A program made the position numbers and the translations under genes. A DNA stretch of 64,000 nucleotides. Origin: Rhizophagus irregularis. Its lineage: Eukaryota > Glomeromycota > Glomeromycetes > Glomerales > Glomeraceae. Shown piece after piece: positions 56,110-64,000 of the stretch. Each line of letters begins with the position of its first letter. Positions within the stretch are counted from its first letter, which is position 1. The stretch is from positions 372,001-436,000 of the forward strand of contig NC_089439.1 in assembly GCF_026210795.1 (NCBI RefSeq), read 5' to 3'. The notes below the pieces were generated by a model. The model was not told the DNA's origin, did no database searches, and saw nothing but the letters and a program-made list of their open reading frames with translations.

Positions 56110-58385
56110 TTAAACTCTTATTCGGCTTAGTGTATCGACGTTGGTGTGTTGTTTTCCGGGGTGATTAATTATTTCCAAATCATATCCGTTAAGAGTCATC
56201 AACCATCTTCCGAGCTTACCAACAGGATTAGACATGTTCATTAAGTATCTTAAAGCAGCGTAATCAGTTACAACGGTAAATCGTTGTCCATGCAAGTAAT
56301 GATGGAAGTGCTTGACGGCCCAAATAACCGCAAGACACTCCAATTCCGTAACACTATAGTTCCGTTCATGCTTATTTAGAGTCTGGCTCGCATAAGCAAT
56401 AACGCGTTCTTTTTTATCGTCATCTTTTTGGGATAATATTGCGCCCAACGCAAAAGTAGAGGCGTCGGTATATAATAAGAACGGTTTTTCGAAGTTAGAA
56501 TACGCCAATATAGGTGGCGTTGTTAAACAAGTCTTCAATTTTTCAAACGCGGCTTGTTGATCTTTATCCCAAATATACAGGATGTTTTTCTTTAATAACC
56601 TATTCAACGGTTCAACGATAGACGAGAAGTTCTTCACAAACTTTTGGCAATATGAGGCCAGCACAATGAATCCCCTTAATTGCGTTAAGTCTTTCGGAAT
56701 AGGAAATTCGTTGATGGTGCGTAATTTTTCAGGATCGGTATGAATGCCTTTTCGGCTCACCACATGTCCTAGGAAAGGAAGTTCTTCTTTAAAAAAGAAA
56801 CACTTCTCAGGACTTAATTTTAAACCGGCCTTCTCTAGACATGAGAAAACCTGTTCCAGATGCACCAAATGCTCTTCGAAGGTTTTTGATCCTACATTAA
56901 TGTCGTCGATGTATACTACAGTGAACTGCCACAGGATGTCTTGTAACACCATATCCATTAGACGTTAAAAGGTTGCGGGAGCGTTACAGAGGCCAAAAGG
57001 CATCACGGTAAACTCATACGTCCCGAACCTGGTGATGAACGTTGATTTTTCTCGGTCTTTTGGGTCCAGTTCGACCTGCCAAAAGCCACTGGCAAGGTCT
57101 AAGGATGAGAACCATCGAGACCCTGATAAAGTTTCCAACATATCGTCTATTCGTGGTAAAGGATAGCAATCCTTTTTGGTGATCTTGTTGAGCTTCCGAT
57201 AGTCCACACAAAGGCGCTTCTTCCCGTTCTTCTTTTCTACTACAACCACGGGAGAAGTCTATTGACTACTTGATGGCACAATTAAACCGGCCTCCAAGAG
57301 TCGTTGTATTTCCTCTTTGATGAACAACTGATTCTGATGTGACGTCCGGTAAAACCTTTGCTTAATAGGGGTCGCACTTCCGGTATCGATATTGTGTGTG
57401 ACCACCGATGTCCGACCAAAATCATTTGAATTCCACGCAAACAGATTATTATATTTTTTTATAAATTCATCAAACTTCTGTTGCTGGTCTTCATCCAGAT
57501 TTCCGGTATGGAACTTTCCGATCTCAGTTTCCTTATACTGGTAATAATAATCATTTTTGATTAGAGCCGTTCCTCTTAATCCATCTTCGATTTCCTGAGC
57601 TTCCTTTTGGGTGATGAACTGCGTATGACAGTATAGCTGCTCTTGAGTGGTTTCATCTTCACTCTCGTATTCTTCATCAGAATCTTCTATAGCTTCATCA
57701 TCCAGTTCTTCGTCTGGTTCCTTATCGGGTTCTATATCCGGTACTTCAATACTGATGATGTGATGTGGCGTCTCCCGACATTCGGTTGATACTTTAATTA
57801 CATCACCTTTCCATTTAATTGTCATAGTATCATTATCATAATCCAAGATGGCCTTAGTTTTTCGCAACCAGTCATTACCGACTATTGCTGTGTAAGAATC
57901 AGCATCAGTCACGATAGCGTCCATAGGGATGATCTGATCATGTATTTTTAAAGGAATATCTGATACGGCTCCTAGTGGTCTTCGCCGTTCACCATTTACG
58001 TTTACCATCACCGTTTTTGATGCTCTAGTTATCTCCATATCTAGATCTTTTAACAAAGACAGGGAGATAATATTACCGGCGGATCCAGAATCCAAGATCA
58101 ACAGAAATTGTATATGTTTGATCGAGGCATCACAATACAAGGCGGAGGACTTGCTATCACTTGATGTATTCGCCTGCATCAAATCTTGCAGTTCGGCTAT
58201 ACCTCCATTTTCTGGTGTCTCGTTATTAACAGTGTTCTTGGTTTGAATTTTCTCAGAATCCTCATCTTTTTTTCGTATAACCAGTTTTCTTAGCTGCTTA
58301 GCTACCGTTAAACCGAACTTGGGATTCATCGCCAAAAGTTGTCCATTCGTGATGTTGGCTACCTGATCAAAGAACTATTGAGGAG
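56110..58385 (-). pseudogene. pol: Retrotransposon protease-RT-RNase H (multiple stops)
   Basis: Reading right to left: a protease core LLILDSGSAGNIISLSLL in the segment 58335-57259, then RT blocks VVEKKNGKKRLCVDYRKLNK, LDLASGFWQVELD and TVMPFGLCNAPATF (57249-56965), then FTVVYIDDI and RNase H motifs FLLYTDAS, TELECLAV and VVTDYAALRYL (56958-56110). In-frame stops lie near 58373, between SSSQ and SPVVVV (about 57257), and after NAPATF (about 56962). Each sits where a sense codon is expected. All catalytic residues remain. Confidence 0.85.
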
Positions 58386-58711
58386 TATAAGGCTCAACCA
58401 TCTTATTGATAGGAGCGGTAGTGGTGGGCTTTTTCTTGGTATTCTTTTGTAATACCGTTTTTCTGGGCTCTGCAGTTTTTACGGGTTGTTTCTTCTTCGG
58501 ATAAAATTGTGTAGCCCGTATCTGAGCTTCGTCCTCTTCGACCGTTTTATCCTTTGCTATTCCTTCCAGAGGATTTAACCTGGTCTTGCTCCTCGTAGTT
58601 CTAGTGGTGGGATAAGTTTCTAATAATGTAAGATTCGAGGGAATTGTATGTTGGCTTGTACTCTCACCCTCATGAGTACGCCTTTTAGTTTAAAGACTGA
58701 TCCTTATCAGT

Positions 58712-60160
58712 TTATTGTGGGACTAATTGGGCTAGTAATTGTTGAATTTGGGCGAGTTGATTATTATTGGAATTGCCCACACTAGTTGGTTGAGGATTAG
58801 ATCTTCCTTCACCATTGTTTGCGACTGAGGTCGTATTGTTATTATTTCGGTCAGGGCAATTCCTTACTATGTGCCCAGGCTGTCCACAAGAGTAACAAAC
58901 AATCCTTCTATTTAATGATTGTTGCGGCTGCGGCATCACTTGCTGCGGATTTCGATAATTGTTTCCCCTGTATCCCTTACTTCTGGTACTCAACTGTTGT
59001 ACCTGTCTAGTCAAATCTTGAATGGCTTTGTATAGGTCTTCCATTTGAGTATTAGTGCCTGCAGGAGCGAATTTATTAAGATAGGCGTTTACCGCATGTT
59101 GGTCTTGATGGGTTAACTCATAGGCCTTCGCTCTGTCTACTGTGGCGTTCCAGGTTTGATCGTTATGTAGTTTTACGGTGACGTACAAGTCAGGCAACAA
59201 CCCGTTTACAAATTTACGAGCTTTAATAGCTTCTGGATATGCAAAGGCGTTAGTCTCTACCCTTCTATACAATTCCTGGAGAGCAGCGGCGTATGTATTT
59301 ACGTCTTCGCCGGGCTGTTGTCTCCTTAATTCCAATTCTGTGGTCCAGATTTCGATCAAGGTTTGCGTTCTGAAGGCAGCCGGGAAATTAAATATAAAAT
59401 CCGTATTATTATTGTTGCCAGTCCACGCAACAATCTTATTCAGATTATTATTTGGTAATGCTTGATTGGCATTCCACCAAGTAGAGGCAGCTCCTTTTGG
59501 GTATGCTGGTACGACTTCTAATTTTCGTACATTTGCAATACCATTTGCATTACAGGATCTGGTGAAATCCTCTAACCACGTGACTGGGTCCTGGTTGCCA
59601 CCATAGAAATATGGCAACTCGGCCACCTTTTCTTCTCGTCTAGGTGGGTTGGCAATGGCCTGTGTGTTTCCGGCCAAAGCATTGTTGGTGTTAGGTAATG
59701 CTTGGGTCAATGCAGCAATTGCTGCGCGTAATTGCTGAAAGTCCTGTTGGTTAGGTTGTGCCATGTTAATCACCGGTAGGGCTACTGGAGCTGGGTTATT
59801 TGGTGTATCGTATATAGGTGGTAATGGAATGTGAAATCGGGGAATATCTTCCTCGGAATTTTCAGTTTCGGTGTCACTTAAAACTTCAGGTTCTGGTGAG
59901 GTGGTAGTCTCACTGACTTGATAAAGGACTTTGTTAGGGTCCTGTTGAAATCCGTTAGTTAAGTTATAGGCGTTGATAAGGTCTTGACGCAGAAGCGTAT
60001 AATCTATTGGTTCTATGTCAGTATATCGGATACTGAACAATAGGTTATGTATGGCGTTGTCAATATCCGCATTAGTAATTGAATAAGCAACCTCTTCAAA
60101 GTATTGTTGAGTGTATCGGGTGTATTCTATAACTGGGTAGTTAGAAGAAATCCAATCCAA
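58712..60160 (-). pseudogene. gag: Retrotransposon Gag with CCHC knuckle (N-terminal frame break)
   Basis: The 482-codon frame has no ATG at its start (TTG at 60160; a stop lies just upstream). A separate ATG-started frame (60309-60127, MFQNHFQRNNIHDAIHRQLG) overlaps it and looks like its displaced N-terminus, so a single-base shift near 60140-60180 is likely. The Gag core is visible (ELPYFYGGNQDPVTWLEDFT; RKLEVVPAYPKGAASTWWNA; QQPGEDVNTYAAALQELYRR) with a C-terminal zinc knuckle CYSCGQPGHIVRNC. It is not closely similar to the Gag of the Polinton, which lacks the knuckle. Confidence 0.8.
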
Positions 60161-60338
60161 AAAGTGTTGAAAGGTGGGGTTAAGGGAATTTCAGATGGAT
60201 AACAGTTATTACACGATGAATCACGATGATAAGCGGCTATATTATTTAGTCCTAATTGTCTATGTATAGCGTCGTGTATGTTATTGCGTTGAAAATGGTT
60301 TTGGAACATAAAAGGGGACTAAAATGGGAAATCGGGAT

Positions 60339-60358
60339 TCTGGCAGAAGGCACCAATT
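60339..60358 (-). other. Primer-binding-like site next to the 5' LTR
   Basis: Three bases inside the LTR end the minus strand reads TGGTGCCTTCTGCCAG; TGG at this spot is typical of tRNA primer sites. I cannot name the tRNA. Confidence 0.55.
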
Positions 60359-60844
60359 TGTTGTATCAGTTCTTTACGCTTAAAATTGTTAAGCAATTTA
60401 TATGGTTAGGTAGCAGAAGGTTTATTAGTGTATAATTAAACAATGTATCAAAAATTATCCGATCAGACGTGTTGTATAGCGCTGTACGTCGGCATATACT
60501 TCCAAACACGAATAAAGGATTTTACACAATGAAAAATTATTCAAAATATAACAAAGACAATTTTTATAACATAAAATAAAACTTTATTTATTCCCTAACA
60601 TTACAACAAGAAAATTGTCCTATATTTATAATAAATTATACATATATTAAGAAATCTAACATATTCAATATATTCACTATGTATAATATGACTAACATGT
60701 TCAATATGTTGATCAGATCCAACATGTTAGTTAGGTTCGTCATGTTAATCATGTTCGGCATATTAATTATGTTCGACATGTTAATCATGTTAAACATTTG
60801 CAACATCGATCAATTCCGGAGTGGCACATGATGATCACATGACA
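60359..60844 (-). repeat. 5' LTR (486 bp, intact)
   Basis: Starts TGTTGTATC and ends CATGACA on the plus strand. It carries the uninterrupted Polinton target site around 60639-60648 and is flanked by CTAT at 60845-60848. Confidence 0.9.
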
Positions 60845-60855
60845 CTATCCTTCAG

Positions 60856-61410
60856 AGTCATGTGACTTTGAAATCAGCCAATTGCGTAAATGATCAACTA
60901 ATTAATCAGATCTATCTGTGCGACAATCTATTTCTCATACAGTATATCATCCAACAATTTCTTTTATCAAGAAGTAATTGTATTTATCATCTATAAGGCA
61001 ATCGGAACTCCCGATTTTACAGAAGATGAAAGAACTGCCCTATGCGTTTTCTTCGTTAATAATCCAGTTAAAAAAAAGGAAGCAGAGCTTTTCCTTTCTA
61101 CCTGTAATGATGAAGATGAGGTGTTTACTTGTTTGAAAAATGTCTTACAGCTTGGTATGTTCTGTCACAGATTTTATTAAGCATAAAATAATGATGCTTT
61201 CTGTCATATTTGCCAATAATACCAAATACTTAATTAATCTTGTGCTTTTCTTTCCTGCTTCTTATCATCAAGCAAACCCATCCAAAAAACACATTCGCAT
61301 TGTCATAGGACCTGTTGCTGGTAAATGAGTCATAATAATTTTGGTCAACGCGAGTGAACAGTGCTTGACTTAGATTTTGATTGGATAAAAAATATGTTAG
61401 AATTATCATA
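60856..61410. other. DNA upstream of the hAT transposase remnant
   Basis: AT-rich with short open stretches (for example around 61020-61140, ending in ACAG|CTTGG) that could be degraded 5' exons of the transposase gene; no domain was recognised. Confidence 0.35.
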
Positions 61411-64000
61411 AAAGATAATCAACCATAAGCATTTGAGATGATGAAGGGTTTCAGGAATTTGTAGAAGAATTAAACCCTTTTTATGAATTACCAAGTGACA
61501 AAAAAGTGAAGGAACTATCAGTAAAAGGCTATAATTATTGCAAGCAAGTGTTCCCTAACCTTAGACCTCTGGACATCAAGAAGTCAAGATGGTTATCTGG
61601 GTGTAACTTGTTCATTTGTAAATATCCAATTTGAACTCCATGAAACTATTTTGTCAATTAAATATCTAAAATATTCACATACTAGCAATATTATTGTTGA
61701 TTGCCTCACTCAAATAATCCAGGAATGGAATCTAAATGAAAATGTTTTCACCATTACTACCGATAATGGAAGTAATGTTGTGAAAGCTGGAAAATATTTA
61801 AAGATTATAATAATATTACATGTATTCCTTGCACAGCCCATACACTACAACTTGTTGTTGAAAAAGGCCTTCTTCTGGCTGAAAGATTAGTTGCAAGAGA
61901 AAAATGTCTAATTAGTTTTTTTACTACACCAAAACAAACTGAAAGATTAATTGAAGCTCAAAAAAATATGAGAAATATCCAACAAGAGGTAAAGTTTAGA
62001 TTATTGCCATTTTCAAAATTACTGACAAATTCCGATTTGCGAGGTTTGATATATGATTTTTCGTATAACAAAAGTGAATCACATTTTTACGCGAATTTTT
62101 AATATTTTCATGTCAAATTTTTTTTTGTGAATCATCAAATTTAAGATAAAATGTGTATCAACGCAAAATTTTAGCATATATTTAATATAAAAATTTTGGA
62201 CTTTTATTATGCAGATATCATTTATTATAGTCATTTATATATAAAAATAAAGTGAATCACATTTCTGCATGAATTTTTAATATTTTTGTGCCAAATTATT
62301 TTTGTGAATCATCAAATTCAAGTCAAAATGTGTATCAATGCAAAATTTCAGTATATATTTCTTATAAAAATTTTGGACTTTTATTATGCAGATATCATTT
62401 ATTACAGTTATTTATATATAAAAATAAAGTGAATCACATTTCTACATGAATATTTAATATTTTCATGTCAAATTTTTTTTGTGAATCATTAAATTCGAGA
62501 CAAAATGAGTATCAGTGCAAAATTTCAGCATATATTTCATATAAAAATTTTGGACTTTTACTATGTTAATATTATTTATTGCAATTATTTACATATAAAA
62601 ATAGTGACATAGAAAAGTTCAAATTTTAAATGAAATATATATTGAACTTTTGCCTTGATATACATAATGTCTTGAATTTGATGATTCACAAAAAAATTTT
62701 AATATAAATATATTAAAAATTCATGCAGAAATGTGATTCACTTTATTTTTATATATAAATAACTGTAATAAATAATAAAAGTCCAAAATTTTTATATGAA
62801 ATATATACTGAAATTTTGCGTTGATACACATTTTGGCTTGAATTTGATGATTCACAAAAAAAATTTGACACAAAAATATTAAAAATTCATGCAGAAATGT
62901 GATTCATTTTATTTTTATATATAAATGACTATAATAAATGATATCTTCATAGTAAAAGTCCAAAATTTTTATATTAAATATATGCTGAAATTTTGCGTTG
63001 ATACACATTTTATCTTGAATTTGATGATTCACAAAAAAATTTGACATGAAAATATTAAAAATTCGTGTAAAAATGTGATTCACTTTTGTTATACGAAAAA
63101 TCATATATCAAACCTCGCAAATCGGAATTTGTCAGTAATTTTGAAAACGGCAATAATATTATTGTACCTATTGGATTTTTTCATTGTTTTTTAATTTAAT
63201 TTGTTAAATTTATTAATTTAGGATTTAAGTGAGAATGATCATTACCTTCAGGTTATTTCAGACATAAGCACATAATGGAACTCAACTTTCCTTGTGTGGA
63301 AGTGCCAAAGCGACTAGAAAAAATCCATGATTATATTGATATAATGACAATAACTATGTCTAGAGATTCAGATCCTATGACATGAAAAGATGGTCAAAGA
63401 CTTAGTAAAATTAATCTTAGTAATGTTGAATAGACTGCAATCAAACAATTGATGGATATACTAGAGCCTTTTGCATCAGCAACTAAACTTCTTGAGGGAA
63501 GTAAATATGCAACAATAATTTTATGAATGATGTAATTACAGCAATTAAGAATGGAGTTCAAAGTACTTAAAATGCAGAGCCTAATATTGATTTCACTTAT
63601 CCTACTACAGTCTTTGATGATGTTGGTATTGAGGACTCTGATGATGATGAAGTTGATGATCATCCAAAATGGCAAAAAATTTCAACAAACATTTCACGAG
63701 ACTGTAAAGATTTAACTGAGAAGGTTAAACTGGCTTTATATACAGCAATAAATAAACCATTATTGGATTGTATCTCAAAATGAAAGGATAATAGCCACAC
63801 TCTTAGACCCTAGATGAAATCTCTTAATTTTGCAAATGAATCACAAAAAAACCAAACAAAAGCTCTTTGTTCATAGTTAATCTTGTGATTTTACCTTTAT
63901 TTTTGCATTATTCAGCTGGAATTGATGTACCAATGGGCTTTGATATAGATAGTGAAATTTGTTGATCATTGAGATCACCTTTCTGATTTGACTGAGATGT
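61411..64000 (+). pseudogene. hAT (RICESLEEPER-like) transposase remnant
   Basis: Plus-strand blocks match hAT transposases in order: FQEFVEELNPFYELPS (about 61445), LWTSRSQDGYLGVTC, FELHETILSIKYLKYSHTSN, then FTITTDNGSNVVKA, a frame-shifted PCTAHTLQLVVEKGL, WNSTF after a stop (about 63272), ILEPFASATKLLEGSKYATI (about 63455) and IATLLDPR near 63790. Stops and frameshifts occur between nearly all blocks. A GT-AG intron (61989-63221) joins QQE to DLSEND in frame and is filled by the palindrome. The remnant runs off the window edge. Confidence 0.8.
62000..63157. mobile_element. 1.16-kb palindromic (foldback) element
   Basis: ATTATTGCC at 62000 and GGCAATAAT ending at 63157 begin two long inverted arms (left ACTGACAAATTCCGATTTGC; right complement). 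Each arm contains about three tandem units of 177-180 bp starting AAAGTGAATCACATTT, so the whole is a near-perfect palindrome centred about 62.58-62.64 kb. It has no coding capacity and lies within the hAT gene's intron. Confidence 0.8.

Larger units (their letters stand above)
39336..60844 (-). mobile_element. Ty3/Gypsy-type LTR retrotransposon, disrupted by a Polinton
   Basis: Two 486-bp LTRs (TGTTGTATC...CATGACA on the plus strand) bound the element, with CTAT at 39332-39335 and 60845-60848 as target duplication. Without the 14.35-kb insert it is about 7.15 kb. The gag, protease, RT, RNase H, integrase order is Ty3-type. A primer-binding-like TGGTGCC next to the 5' LTR and a purine tract next to the 3' LTR support the orientation. 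Several nonsense and frame lesions in gag-pol show that it is dead, although the LTRs differ at only about three sites. Confidence 0.9.

Noticed and set aside
1-64000. tRNA or rRNA genes
   Set aside because: Reading for T-arm (GGTTCGAATCC-like) signals with matching acceptor stems gave nothing convincing; a covariance search was not possible.

Overview
The window is nuclear DNA of a very AT-rich fungus, most likely an arbuscular mycorrhizal fungus of the Rhizophagus/Glomus type. Three things point there: lineage-style tyrosine-kinase-like proteins with an N-terminal zinc ribbon and the WTSGN..ID.FIQE block, SAM-domain and HMG-box-like gene families, and short GT-AG introns in genes buried in transposon-rich DNA. 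The assignment is inference; no marker gene is present.

Left part (1-37 kb). A SAM-domain family pseudogene (227-1555, minus) and two small MITEs lead to one exceptional gene (12666 to 5052, minus). I read it as 13 exons, all phase 0 and all multiples of three (about 2,275 codons). Ten near-identical tandem exons each encode a zinc ribbon plus a degenerate kinase N-lobe, and the last two exons form a complete-looking kinase. Two decayed exons of the same family lie downstream at 3.7-4.4 kb. From 12.7 to 37 kb the window is mostly non-coding AT-rich DNA with MITE-like elements and tandem repeats. It holds a three-exon multi-pass membrane protein (20709-19760, minus) and three dispersed paralogues of a small HMG-box-like protein (26489, 31623 and 34256, plus).

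Nested transposons (37.2-60.9 kb). A 2.15-kb hAT-like element (37183-39334, 8-bp target duplication) was hit exactly at its right end by a Ty3/Gypsy-type LTR retrotransposon on the minus strand (39336-60844, about 7.15 kb without its own insert). Into the left LTR of that element inserted a 14,351-bp, more GC-rich, virus-like Polinton/Maverick-type element (39621-53971). It has identical-looking 462-bp terminal inverted repeats and a 5-bp target duplication (TACAT). The intact LTR at 60359-60844 preserves the empty site.

The Polinton-like element is the main novelty. It encodes two F-box-like proteins, an SF3/D5-like helicase, a protein-primed-type PolB, a chromodomain integrase, an A32/FtsK-like packaging ATPase, an NPxTGR-motif zinc protein and a DUF5679-like zinc ribbon. 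I see no jelly-roll capsid or adenovirus-type protease. In that place stand a Ty3-type Gag and a retropepsin-like protease in the -1 frame, joined by a canonical A AAA AAG slippery site at the gag stop. Most of its genes carry an AATTGAAGA-like motif 21-44 nt before the ATG, resembling the early promoter motif of Mimivirus-group giant viruses.

Right end (60.85-64 kb). A decayed hAT (RICESLEEPER-like) transposase gene has an intron occupied by a 1.16-kb near-perfect palindrome.
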